From: Bradyrhizobium sp. MOS002 | GTDB lineage: Bacteria > Pseudomonadota > Alphaproteobacteria > Rhizobiales > Xanthobacteraceae | Direction of reading: 5' to 3' | Assembly (NCBI RefSeq): GCF_003020115.1 | Contig: NZ_PYFX01000012.1 | Span: 92,221-156,220 of the forward strand | Length of the DNA: 64,000 nt | In this document: piece by piece, positions 51,528-59,937 of the stretch | How positions within the stretch are numbered: the stretch's first letter is position 1 | How the letters are laid out: each line of letters starts with the position of its first letter | The notes under the pieces: model-generated | The model's input: only the letters and a program-made list of their open reading frames with translations | Databases searched by the model: none | Told to the model about the DNA's origin: nothing | Position numbers and translations under genes: made by a program

Positions 51528-52543
51528 TTGACGGTCCCCTTCTGCCAGACCAGCAGACGATCGCGGATCGAAAACAGCAGCGTGATCGCGCCGGAGCAGA
51601 GCAACGACATCACGATCAGCGCCGCATACATGTTGGCGTAGGCGGCCCAGCCCTGCGCCCATTGCAGGTACCAGCCGAGGCCGGCCTTGACGCCGATCAT
51701 CTCGGCGACAACGAGCACGGCAAAGGACGAGCCGAGTCCCATGAAGAGGCCGACGAACACGTGCGGCAATGCCGCGGGGATCGCCACCTTCAGCACCAGG
51801 AAGGACGGCTTTGCCCCGAGCGTCCGCGCGACGTCGTAATAGGCGTTGCTCACACTCGCGACACCCGACCAGGTCAGCACGGTGACCGGGAAGCCGGTTG
51901 CCAGCGCGATCAGAAAGGTCGAGGCGCTCCAGCTCGACGGAAAGGTGAAGAAGGCGATCGGCAGCCAAGCGGTCGCCGGCAGCGGGCCGATGAAGCGCAG
52001 CACCGGATGCACCCAATAGCCGACCGCGCGCGACCAGCCGATCGAGACGCCGGTCAGGAAGCCGACCGTCGCGCCGATCAGATAGCCGCCGAGCTGGAGC
52101 TTGACCGAGGCGAACACGCTGTCGAGCAATTTTGGCAGATCGTCGGTGTAGACCTCGATGATCGACTGCGGCGGCGGGAAGAACGGCAATGGCAGCCAGG
52201 CGAATTTCGCCGTCGCGACCTCCCACAGTGTCAGAAAGACGCCGAGCACGACGAGCCACGGCGCGCGCTGGCGCAAGGCACGGCCCGTCGAACCGAGGTA
52301 ATCGGCACCGACCGTCCCGAACAGCGCGACGGCCGCGATGACAAACGCGGTGATGCCGAGCGAATGGGTGCGCGACCAGTCGCCGACGTCCTCCCACCAC
52401 AGGCAGGACAGGCCGAAGGCAATCCACGCCACGCTGGCGAGAACGCCGGCACCGGAATCCCGGACCCAGCTCGCACGCCACGGCGCGCGCGAGAGATGCG
52501 GCGCGCCGGAAGCAAGGCCGTCAGACAGCGAATACGTCGACAT
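51521..52543 (-). CDS. ssuC: Sulfonate-type ABC transporter permease (SsuC-like)
   Basis: 340 residues from an ATG at 52543. An extra N-terminal segment with two or three hydrophobic helices (ASVAWIAFGLSCLWW, SLGITAFVIAAVALFGTV) precedes the usual six-helix binding-protein-dependent permease core. The EAA loop is visible at YDVARTLGAKPSFLVLKVAIPAALPHVFVGLFMGLG. The core helices include VVLGVFLTLWEVAT at the start. The start codon overlaps the end of the upstream binding-protein gene by 23 nt. Confidence 0.92.
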   Translation of the reverse strand: MSTYSLSDGLASGAPHLSRAPWRASWVRDSGAGVLASVAWIAFGLSCLWWEDVGDWSRTHSLGITAFVIAAVALFGTVGADYLGSTGRALRQRAPWLVVLGVFLTLWEVATAKFAWLPLPFFPPPQSIIEVYTDDLPKLLDSVFASVKLQLGGYLIGATVGFLTGVSIGWSRAVGYWVHPVLRFIGPLPATAWLPIAFFTFPSSWSASTFLIALATGFPVTVLTWSGVASVSNAYYDVARTLGAKPSFLVLKVAIPAALPHVFVGLFMGLGSSFAVLVVAEMIGVKAGLGWYLQWAQGWAAYANMYAALIVMSLLCSGAITLLFSIRDRLLVWQKGTVKW

Positions 52544-53624
52544 AGATGCGCTCCACAAATCGGGCCGTGTCGGTGCTCTGCTTGAACACCTGCACGCTCT
52601 TGAGATCGTCGGCATAGGCCTTGAGCTCGCGCTTCAACACTTCACCGACGGGATGATGATGATGGGTGTGGTAGCGCACCATGCCCTCGATATCCGCGAG
52701 CGATGCTGTCTTCGGCGCGTAAGGCTGGAATGACTTCGCCGTCACGGACGGATTCTGAGCGGTGAACATCGCGGCGTCGAGCAGCGCCTGCGTCAGGGCG
52801 CGCGCGACCTGCGGCTCCTCGCGCACCAGGCTGCCGCGCAGGCCGAGGATGCAGCAGCTCTTGTCGCGATATTCGCCATCGAGATTGGAGGCGACCTCCT
52901 TGTACTGGCTGTCCTTGAGCCAGAGATAACCCAGCGGGTCGGACGACAGGAAGGCCTGCACCTCGCCCTTCTCGACCGCGACGTTGAGAAGGTTGCCGGG
53001 ATAGGCGCGCCAGTCGACATCCTTGTTCGGATCGATACCGAGCTTGGCGAGCTGAATGGAGAAGAAATTCTTGTCGGGACCGCCGAGATCGCCGACCGCG
53101 ACGATCTTGCCCTTGAGATCGGCGAGCTTGCTCACGCTGGAATCGGCGCGCGTCAGCACGCGCATGCAGCCGCCGTGGGTGCCGGCGGCAATCTTGACGT
53201 CAAAGCCCTGCTCCAGCGGCTTCAGCCAGCGCAGGGCCATGCCGAGCCCGGCATCGCTCTTGCCGGTCGCGATGGCCTCGAGCAGCTGGTCGGTGGAACC
53301 GGAATAATTGATGAGCTCGACGTCGAGATTATGCTTCTGGAAGAAGCCGTGCTCGATGGCGACCGGCACCGGGGCGAGACAGACCGCGCCGGCGTTCCAG
53401 GACAGCTTGAGCTTGCGCGGCGCACCGGTGAGCGCGGGCGTATCCGACGCGGTCCGGCACAGCGGAAACTCCGAGAGATCGACACCGGGCGCGATTGCCC
53501 GCGGCGCAAAGGCCTGCGCCGCACCGAAGGCACCGAGCGGCGCGGCGAATGCCGCAGCTAACCCCGCCTGGAGCAAATGGCGCCGGTCGAGCCTCGATCC
53601 GCCCTGCTTGTCGTCGTCGTTCAT
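52521..53624 (-). CDS. Organosulfur ABC transporter binding protein (NMT1/SsuA-like), operon-proximal
   Basis: 367 residues from an ATG at 53624. N-terminal Tat-type signal (LDRRHLLQAGLAAAFAAPLGA). NMT1-like binding fold: LKLSWNAGAVCLAPVPVAIEHGFF, YSGSTDQLLEAIATGKSDAGLG, VGDLGGPDKNFFSIQL and the C-terminal VRYHTHHHHPVGEVL, a run of four His that is unusual and could bind metal. It is not closely related to the other two binding proteins of the cluster. First gene of the minus-strand operon: binding protein > permease > ATPase > two monooxygenases > second binding protein. Confidence 0.9.
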   Translation of the reverse strand: MNDDDKQGGSRLDRRHLLQAGLAAAFAAPLGAFGAAQAFAPRAIAPGVDLSEFPLCRTASDTPALTGAPRKLKLSWNAGAVCLAPVPVAIEHGFFQKHNLDVELINYSGSTDQLLEAIATGKSDAGLGMALRWLKPLEQGFDVKIAAGTHGGCMRVLTRADSSVSKLADLKGKIVAVGDLGGPDKNFFSIQLAKLGIDPNKDVDWRAYPGNLLNVAVEKGEVQAFLSSDPLGYLWLKDSQYKEVASNLDGEYRDKSCCILGLRGSLVREEPQVARALTQALLDAAMFTAQNPSVTAKSFQPYAPKTASLADIEGMVRYHTHHHHPVGEVLKRELKAYADDLKSVQVFKQSTDTARFVERIYVDVFAV

Positions 53625-54100
53625 CCGTCCCCACTCCTGCGTTGGCACGGCTCCGCCATCGGCACAACGGCTTGCGTTGCGCCCGTTCCGTGCGGAGCTG
53701 CGTCGAGAGAAAATCTTTTCGCTGGCGCCTGCTGCGCCGCCTTGATGCGATGCGCAAATCATGCGGCGCGTTCGCCGTATCGTCAATGAAATGGAATTTC
53801 GAATGTGGCGCGAAGCGAAGTCATTCTCTCCATCGCTGCGTGCGAGGACGATGAAAGGATTTCCGCCGATGCATCGGTTGACAGAGTACGAGGCTACTCT
53901 CTCTCCTGCTTCATTCTTGTGCAGCATCAGTCACGCATACCGCGCGTTCTCGAAATCATCGCCTCGCTGAAACGTCCTTGCCCATAGCGCGCGCAATACG
54001 GTTGGCCATTTCATTGACCGCGCATCGCGCGACCATAGACTTGATCGTCTCGCTGCATCGTTCGCTCACGCGTCGTGGGCAAAGCAACAAGACAGGTCAC
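53625..54100. promoter_or_regulatory. Divergent promoter region between two organosulfur binding proteins
   Basis: 476 bp between the operon-leading binding protein (minus) and the binding protein at 54101 (plus). No gene is supported here; the short open frames have no ribosome site. Regulation of sulfur-starvation genes by a CysB/Cbl-type LysR protein would be expected, but no site could be assigned by eye. Confidence 0.4.
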
Positions 54101-55081
54101 ATGAGCATCAACTCCCCCGATCATTCCATCACCCGCCGGCTCGCGGCATCGCTGCTTGCCGCCGCCATCACGCTGTCGACGACCGCCGCATCGTTCGCGG
54201 CCGACGCAATCGTGCTGCGCGTTGGCGATCAGAAGGGCGGCAACCGTTCGCTGCTCGAGATCTCGGGCTACGCGAAGGATCTGTCTTACAAGATCGAGTG
54301 GTCGGAATTCCCCGCGGCAGCTCCAATCCTGGAGGCGCTCAACGCCGGCGCGCTGGACGTCGGATACACCGGCGACCTCTCGTTTCTTTCGGTCTACGCG
54401 GCCGGCGCGCCGATCAGGGCGATCGGCGGCACCAAGTCGGATGCGAAGACGCAAGCCATTCTCGTGCGCCAGGATTCGCCGATTAAATCGGCCGCCGACC
54501 TCAAGGGAAAACGTCTTGCCGGCACGCGCGGCGGCTGGGGTCAGTTCCTGATCGACGCCACGCTGGAGAAGGCGCAGATCAAGCTGGAGGACGCGACCTT
54601 CGCGCCGCTCGGCCCGGTCGACGCCAAGATCGCGCTGGTCGCGGGCTCGATCGACGCCTGGGCGGTGTGGGAGCCCTACGTCTCGTTCGCGACGCTGAAG
54701 GACAAGGCCCGCGTGATCGCCAACGGCGAGGGCCTGACGCCGACCATCACCTTCATCGTCGCCTCCGACAACGCCATCGCCACCAAGCGCGCAGCGGTGC
54801 AGGACCTCGTGCAGCGGCTGAACAAGGCGCGGCTGTGGTCGCTGGATCACCTCGGCGAATATGCCAAGAGCACCGCCGAGCTGACCAAGCTACCGGAAGA
54901 CGTGCTGCTCTCGGCCTACACAGCGCAGCGCACCAGCCCAATCGTGATCGACGAGAACGTCGTGAAGGAGGTGCAGGAAGCCTCCGACCGCTCGACGCGC
55001 TACGGCATCCTGCCCAAGAAGCTCGACGTCAGCAAAGCCGTCGACCGCAGCTTCACCGCCGCGGCCGCGGGATCGAACTAG
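54101..55081 (+). CDS. Organosulfur ABC binding protein (SsuA-like), divergent copy
   Basis: 326 residues from an ATG at 54101 with AGG 6 nt upstream. Sec-type signal (LAASLLAAAITLSTTAASFAA). SsuA/NMT1 fold: IVLRVGDQKGGNRSLLEISG, IEWSEFPAAAPILEALNAGALDVG, GGTKSDAKTQAILVRQDSPI and IDAWAVWEPYVSFATL. Clear paralogue of the binding protein at 47496. Encoded alone and divergently, it probably serves the same permease with another ligand. A dispersed repeat begins at its last base. Confidence 0.92.
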   Translation: MSINSPDHSITRRLAASLLAAAITLSTTAASFAADAIVLRVGDQKGGNRSLLEISGYAKDLSYKIEWSEFPAAAPILEALNAGALDVGYTGDLSFLSVYAAGAPIRAIGGTKSDAKTQAILVRQDSPIKSAADLKGKRLAGTRGGWGQFLIDATLEKAQIKLEDATFAPLGPVDAKIALVAGSIDAWAVWEPYVSFATLKDKARVIANGEGLTPTITFIVASDNAIATKRAAVQDLVQRLNKARLWSLDHLGEYAKSTAELTKLPEDVLLSAYTAQRTSPIVIDENVVKEVQEASDRSTRYGILPKKLDVSKAVDRSFTAAAAGSN

Positions 55082-55180
55082 AGCGTTTTCAAGCGAAGTG
55101 GATACCGGTTCGCGTGAAGAAAACGCGTCAAAAGAAATCTGGAGCTTCGGTTCTGATTCCAATCAGAACCGAAGCTCCAG
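55082..55180. repeat. Dispersed repeat ending in a 20-bp perfect hairpin
   Basis: Immediately after the stop comes GAGCGTTTTCAAGCGAAGTG and GGATACCGGTTCGCGTG, the head of a dispersed element typical of Bradyrhizobium-type genomes, with a short GTTTTC...GAAAAC inverted pair. It ends in a perfect inverted repeat: a 20-bp left arm at 55139-55158 (starts CTGGAGCTTCGG), a 2-nt loop CC and the right arm at 55161-55180. The hairpin could terminate the binding-protein transcript, although no U-tract follows. Confidence 0.8.
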
Positions 55181-55191
55181 CAGGCGGCGGG

Positions 55192-55290
55192 ATGCGCGGG
55201 CTTCGTCTCAAGGCTGGCCCGCTGCATCTCGCCGCGATCGTGCTCGCGCATTTTGCCTGCATGAGCCTGATCGTTTGGCTGTCGCTTTAG
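55192..55290 (+). CDS. Possible 32-residue membrane peptide
   Basis: ATG at 55192 preceded by GGCGGCGGG, stop at 55290. The peptide has a basic N-terminus (MRGLRLKAG) and one hydrophobic helix (LHLAAIVLAHFACMSLIVWL). It is adjacent to the repeat element, with which it could be dispersed. Coding status is uncertain because it is short and the ribosome site is only G-rich. Confidence 0.35.
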   Translation: MRGLRLKAGPLHLAAIVLAHFACMSLIVWLSL

Positions 55291-55324
55291 ACGCCAGCCA
55301 GAGCCGCCGCTCGCCGACCCGGCC

Positions 55325-55390
55325 TTAAGGAAAAGATCAGGACAACATAAGGAGCTCATAAGGACTTACGAGCCGCCGCCGGCCTAGCAT
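55325..55390 (+). promoter_or_regulatory. Catalase-gene promoter with four 11-bp-spaced TAAGG repeats
   Basis: Four consecutive 11-mers in direct orientation: TTAAGGAAAAG (55325), ATCAGGACAAC (55336), ATAAGGAGCTC (55347) and ATAAGGACTTA (55358). A TAGCAT box follows at 55385-55390. The core T(A/C)AGG recurs at exactly 11-bp intervals, one helical turn, as in PhoB/OmpR-type operators. The last repeat sits where a -35 box would be, about 17 bp before TAGCAT. The same layout, without gaps, occurs at 59764-59829 beside the winged-helix regulator, which is the obvious candidate binder. Confidence 0.65.
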
Positions 55391-55559
55391 CGACCTCGTG
55401 ATCTCGTCGGTAACAGGATGCCTCATCCCACGGCTTGTCCGGCGAGTGCAGCCCGCTCTCGGATTGCCGATCCCGAGCGGACGGGCTTACAGTGGCATCC
55501 ACCCTGCGACCGTCGATGCTTGCAATGGGAAGGCGACCTTCGGGCTGGAGATCAGCGCC

Positions 55560-56654
55560 ATGTCAGCCGCTCAGTATCTTCGTTACGATCCGTCCGTCGA
55601 ACAAATCCGGCCGGAGGAAGCGGCGGCCGTCGCGGCGATCGTTGCCTCGATCTCGCGGACCAGCGCCCGCACTTTTCACAACGACAAGCATGGGACCCGG
55701 CAGCAGCACGCCAAGGGCGCCGGCTATCTCCGGGGCGAGCTGATCGTCTACGACGATTTGCCGGAACATTTGCGCCAGGGCCTGTTCAAGCAGGCCGGCC
55801 ACTTCCCGATCATCGTCCGCCTCTCTACCGCATTCAACAGGAGCGATCGCGTACGTTCGCCGCGGGGGTTTGCCATCAAGGTCCTGGGCGCGACTGGGCC
55901 TAAGGCGCTCAGCGACGACGACTCGACGAACCAGGATCTCCTGCTCGTCAATCACCCCAGCTATTTCGCGGATGCGAAGGCCTATATGCGCGCACAGCAC
56001 AAGGTCGAGCATAGCCTGTTCCTGCCGGATCTGGCGTACGGACCCATAGGCTTTATCGCGCGCGTCCTGGTCGCCGCATCGGACCGAACAGGCATTCCGA
56101 TCCCGATCGTCTTGAAAGCGCTGGGTGATGCCGGCAGCAACATTCTCGGAGAAACCTTTCACACGGAGGGAGCACTGCGGTTTGGCGATTATATCGCAAG
56201 GCTTCGCCTGGTGCCGATCTCGGCCTCGGTTCGCCGGCTGACCGGCCAGCCCTGCCACGATGCCGATCATGCCGTGCTGAACGCTGTCGTGGCCTTCTTC
56301 AAGGACAATGCGGCCGAGTACGAACTATTTGCCCAGCTCTGCACCGACCTGGAGCGAACGCCGATCGAAGATGCCTCGATCGACTGGCCCGAAGACGTCG
56401 CGCCGCCGCAACCACTCGGCAAGATCACGCTTCCGCGCCAGACCGCCGACAGCCCCGCGCGTCGCGTCTATTCCGACGAGGTGCTTTCGTTCGATCCATG
56501 GCGATGTCTCGCCGCGCATCAGCCGCTCGGATCCATCATGCGATTGCGCAGGGATGCCTACCGTGCCTCCCGCACGCTGAGGCAGCAGCAAAATCAAGGC
56601 ACGGTCAAGCAACCGCCCAGAGAACCGCGAGAGATCGCGGACCTGCCGGATTGA
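55560..56654 (+). CDS. Catalase-family haem protein (catalase-like peroxidase)
   Basis: 364 residues from an ATG at 55560 with GGAG 9 nt upstream; a GTG at 55398 was rejected because the added residues do not fit the family. Belongs to the short catalase-like group: HNDKHGTRQQHAKGAGYLRGEL with the distal-site His region, VRLSTAFNRSDRVRSPRGFAIKVLG (the R-x-S...RG-FA-K signature) and DLLLVNHPSYFADA. The proximal haem ligand region is in the VYSDEVLSFDPWRCL stretch, where canonical R-x-x-x-Y is replaced. Probably a peroxidase or peroxygenase rather than a full catalase. Convergent with the large regulator (24 bp between stops) and carrying the phased-repeat promoter. Confidence 0.88.
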   Translation: MSAAQYLRYDPSVEQIRPEEAAAVAAIVASISRTSARTFHNDKHGTRQQHAKGAGYLRGELIVYDDLPEHLRQGLFKQAGHFPIIVRLSTAFNRSDRVRSPRGFAIKVLGATGPKALSDDDSTNQDLLLVNHPSYFADAKAYMRAQHKVEHSLFLPDLAYGPIGFIARVLVAASDRTGIPIPIVLKALGDAGSNILGETFHTEGALRFGDYIARLRLVPISASVRRLTGQPCHDADHAVLNAVVAFFKDNAAEYELFAQLCTDLERTPIEDASIDWPEDVAPPQPLGKITLPRQTADSPARRVYSDEVLSFDPWRCLAAHQPLGSIMRLRRDAYRASRTLRQQQNQGTVKQPPREPREIADLPD

Positions 56655-56678
56655 GACGACGATCACCGTCCCGCAATA

Positions 56679-59600
56679 TCAGGCCCCTGCGTGCCGGCCC
56701 GCGTCGAAAAAGGACGCCGAGCGCAGCGGATCGCCGGGATCAAGCGTCTCTGCCAGCGATGCGATCACCTGGCAGGAGCGGTGCCGCCACTTGGCAGCCC
56801 TTTGCGCTTGTCCGAGGCTCCCATAGAGCGCCGCGGTTGTGCGATAAACCCGCCAGGTGGCATGCGGCAACCGGGCATGGCGGAGGATCGATATGGCCGT
56901 CGACAAATGGTCGCCGGCGAGTTGCGCATCCTGCTTCAGGATCGCAATTCTCGCCATGGCCTCGTAGGCGAGCGCGAGAAACGGCCGGTCGGGCGCCGCG
57001 CTCGTCACCTCATGAAACTGGCTGGCCGAACTCTGGGCACGGTTCAGATCGCCGATAGCAATCCAATAGTCGCAGCAAGTGAACCAATAGTGGGGGATGA
57101 CCAGCGACTCCATCGGCACCCGATCGACCTCCATTCGCCGTTCCATCGCATCGAGATGCTGCCGTGCCCGAGTGAGGTCGCCCATCCTGACATAAGCTCG
57201 CGCCAGGAGGTTTCTGCCAACGAAGAAGGTGAACGGATTGGCCTCGATCATCGGCCCGAGCGCATCCTCCGCACGGCGTGACGCGCCGCCATATTCCTCC
57301 GCCTCCGAATACAGCCATCCGATCGCGAGATGACACAGCGCGACGGCCTGCGGATTTGCATTCCGCTCCGAGATGGCCAACGCGGAGACGAGGTTTCTTT
57401 GCGCCCGCCCCCACTCACCGAGATAAATCTGGGCAAACGCCTCGACCGACTCATAGAGGACGAACAGATAGACGTCACCGACCAGGCGGGCGAGCTCCTT
57501 TCCCCTGGTCGTCGCATCACAGCAGGCCGGATAATTCGCGCGCAGGAACTCCAGCACCATCTCCATCGAGCAGCGTCGCAGCCGCATGCTCAGATCCTGC
57601 TCTCCGGTGATCAGTGCTGACGCATGCTCGGCAAGGTCCGCATTCTCGCGATCCCAGCCGCAGAGCATCAGCTTCAGATTGGCAACGTTCCCCTGGACCA
57701 GAGCGCTGAACGCGGCGTCGTCGATCGCCCTGCTCTTGACAAGGGCCTGTTCGGCAACAGGCAGGCTCTGGCGTCGATCGACGTAAAGACAGAATCTGCT
57801 GAGATCGACCAGTGCGTTCACCTCTTCGCGCACGTGCCCATTCTCCGCCGCATGCGCGACGACAGCGCTGAGATCCTTCAGGGAATTCAGGAAATCTCCA
57901 CTGGCCCGCCAGGCCCAGGCGCGCTGAAGCAGCAACTTCAGACGTGTCGTGACCCGAAACTCCGGCGGCAGATGCGGCACCAGTTCCAAAGCGCGGGACA
58001 GGTAATTGGCCGCCTCGCGTGTGCTGAACCTTCGCGCCGAGCCCTCGGCTGCCGCGCCCAGATAATGTATCGCTTTCGGGAAATCGCGGCCCAGTTCGAA
58101 GTGGCGCGCGACAACGGCGGCGATCTCCGCGGCCTGCCGCCCATATCCCTGCTCGAGCCCCGCCCCAAGCAGCGCATGGGTTTTCGTGCGGCGCGCCGGC
58201 GCGAGCCGCTGGTAGAGGATCTCCTGGTAAAGCGCGTGCTGGAACGCATAGCGACCGGAGACACCTCCGCTCGGCCACTCGGTCATGCCGGCAACAACGA
58301 TAATGCGTTCGGTCCGTGCCAGGTCTTCGCACATCTGCTCAACATCCAGCACGGGACGGTCCAGCACACCGGCGACATGGAGCGCGGAAAACTCCGCTCC
58401 AGCCGCACTGGCGACCTCGAGCAGGCAGCGCTCGTCCACGGTGAGGTGATCGATCTGCTGCTTGATCATTCCTTCCAGATCGCGCGGCATGCTGTCATGC
58501 GAGGCCGCGTCTTCGCTGACCAACCGCCAGCCCAATTCATGCTCGACCAGCGCGCCTTGCGCCACGAGATGATCGAGCAGAGACGACACGAACAGAGGAT
58601 GCCCGCCGGTTCGCGCGAAGATGCGCTCGACCAGCTCTCTGGCAAAATCGGCCGAGCTGAAGCGCAGGGACAGATAGCGCTCGACGTCGGTGCCGGTCAG
58701 TCGATCGAGCGCGAGCTCGGTGGCGTGTCCGTGAATCCGCAAGTCCTGGTGAACGGCACGGATAGGATGTCCGCCGACGGCGACTTCCATCGGCCGATAG
58801 GTGGCCAGCACGAGGATAGCCGCCCTCCGATCCCGGCGCGCAAGCCGGGAGAGCACATCCACGGTGGCAAAGTCGCTCCAATGCAGATCTTCCAGGATGA
58901 TCACCCATGGTCGCCTCACGGCGAGATGCTCCATGAGATCGGCAAATTCGCGCAGCATGCGCTCCCGGGTTGCGCCAAAGACCTCATGCTGGAATGCGGC
59001 CCGGTCTGCTTCGCCGAGGAATCCGGGCATTTGCGCGAGCCAGGTCGGGGCGTGCTCGCGAATGGACGTCAGCAGCGATGCTCCATCGGTGCGGCGGCAG
59101 CACTCGTTCAGCGCTCCGATCAGCGGGAGAAAGGCCTCATGGGTGCCGAACAACTCGTTGCAGCTACAGTGCAGCACGCCCAGTCCCTGCTGGTTCATCC
59201 TGTCGAGCGTCATTTGCAAGAGGGTGGTCTTGCCGATCCCGGCCTCGCCGGTGATGAAGACGACCTGACGCTGTCCGGTACGTGCGAGTTGCAACGCCTT
59301 GTCCAGCGTTTCGAGTGCCCCGGTACGTCCGACCCTCCAGTGCCGGCGTCGATCGACGACCTGCTCCGCGGCGGAAGCCGCCTCCTCTTCGGCCGCCGGC
59401 TCGATCGCAGGCAATTCGGCGGTCGCGACCGGCGCAATGAAGCGATAGCCGCGCCGCGTGACCGTCTCGATGTAGTTGGGGGACTGCCTGTCGTCGCCGA
59501 GCACCGAGCGTAGCGTGTTCACGGCAACGGCGAGGCTCGACTCGCTGACGTGCAGATCGGACCAGACCGCGTCGAGCAACTCTTCCTTGGTGACGAGCTG

Positions 59601-59762
59601 ACCGGGCCGACCGACAAGATGGCAAAGAACCTCGAACGGCTTCGGCGCCAGCGCGATCCGCTCCCCGCCTCGCCACAATAGCGCGTTGGCACGGTCGAGG
59701 CGGAATTCACCAAAGGCAAGCGCGTCTCTACGCACGGCTTCGACCCCCGGATGCTCCCCCAT
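56679..59762 (-). CDS. Winged-helix/AAA-type ATPase/TPR transcriptional regulator
   Basis: 1027 residues from an ATG at 59762; a GTG at 59735 is a possible start, and the GTG at 59795 is unlikely because it would lie inside the operator. Domain 1 (about 15-110): OmpR/PhoB-type winged helix (FGEFRLDRANALLWRGGERI, ETVTRRGYRFIAPV). Domain 2 (about 140-480): AAA-type ATPase with Walker A TGEAGIGKTTLL and Walker B WVIILEDLHWSD. Domain 3 (about 540-1027): TPR-like helical repeats. This is the CadC-like DNA-binding plus STAND-type sensor layout, but without a membrane helix, so it is a cytoplasmic signal integrator. It faces the catalase-like gene, and the phased repeats abut its start codon. Confidence 0.9.
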   Translation of the reverse strand: MGEHPGVEAVRRDALAFGEFRLDRANALLWRGGERIALAPKPFEVLCHLVGRPGQLVTKEELLDAVWSDLHVSESSLAVAVNTLRSVLGDDRQSPNYIETVTRRGYRFIAPVATAELPAIEPAAEEEAASAAEQVVDRRRHWRVGRTGALETLDKALQLARTGQRQVVFITGEAGIGKTTLLQMTLDRMNQQGLGVLHCSCNELFGTHEAFLPLIGALNECCRRTDGASLLTSIREHAPTWLAQMPGFLGEADRAAFQHEVFGATRERMLREFADLMEHLAVRRPWVIILEDLHWSDFATVDVLSRLARRDRRAAILVLATYRPMEVAVGGHPIRAVHQDLRIHGHATELALDRLTGTDVERYLSLRFSSADFARELVERIFARTGGHPLFVSSLLDHLVAQGALVEHELGWRLVSEDAASHDSMPRDLEGMIKQQIDHLTVDERCLLEVASAAGAEFSALHVAGVLDRPVLDVEQMCEDLARTERIIVVAGMTEWPSGGVSGRYAFQHALYQEILYQRLAPARRTKTHALLGAGLEQGYGRQAAEIAAVVARHFELGRDFPKAIHYLGAAAEGSARRFSTREAANYLSRALELVPHLPPEFRVTTRLKLLLQRAWAWRASGDFLNSLKDLSAVVAHAAENGHVREEVNALVDLSRFCLYVDRRQSLPVAEQALVKSRAIDDAAFSALVQGNVANLKLMLCGWDRENADLAEHASALITGEQDLSMRLRRCSMEMVLEFLRANYPACCDATTRGKELARLVGDVYLFVLYESVEAFAQIYLGEWGRAQRNLVSALAISERNANPQAVALCHLAIGWLYSEAEEYGGASRRAEDALGPMIEANPFTFFVGRNLLARAYVRMGDLTRARQHLDAMERRMEVDRVPMESLVIPHYWFTCCDYWIAIGDLNRAQSSASQFHEVTSAAPDRPFLALAYEAMARIAILKQDAQLAGDHLSTAISILRHARLPHATWRVYRTTAALYGSLGQAQRAAKWRHRSCQVIASLAETLDPGDPLRSASFFDAGRHAGA

Positions 59763-59763
59763 C

Positions 59764-59829
59764 TTAAGGGAAAGCTCAGCCAAATGTAAGGACACGATAA
59801 AGACCTGCGCCCTGCGCCGGCACTAGCAT
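59764..59829 (+). promoter_or_regulatory. Second copy of the four-fold 11-bp repeat, at the regulator/small-gene promoter
   Basis: Direct 11-mers TTAAGGGAAAG (59764), CTCAGCCAAAT (59775), GTAAGGACACG (59786) and ATAAAGACCTG (59797), then CCGGCACTAGCATTGG with TAGCAT at 59824-59829. Over 68 positions (55323-55390 against 59762-59829) the two copies align without a gap and share the repeats, the CGCCGGC-type stretch and TAGCAT. It lies between the regulator (minus, start at 59762) and a small membrane protein gene (plus, start at 59938), so it can drive the latter and repress or activate the former. Confidence 0.65.
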
Positions 59830-59937
59830 TGGCCTGTCCATTTCAGAGACGCCGGCAAGGCGTCGGACGGCCTTTTCATCACGCTGTCATTTCAGTCGAC
59901 AGGCAGTCGATGCCTGAATTTTGGCAAGGAGTTGGCC

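Noticed and set aside
55398..55559. Upstream GTG start for the catalase-like gene
   Set aside because: The extra 54 residues do not resemble a catalase N-terminus, and a good ribosome site precedes the ATG at 55560.
59763..59795. GTG start of the large regulator at 59795
   Set aside because: It would place the start inside the phased repeat; the winged helix begins only after the ATG at 59762.
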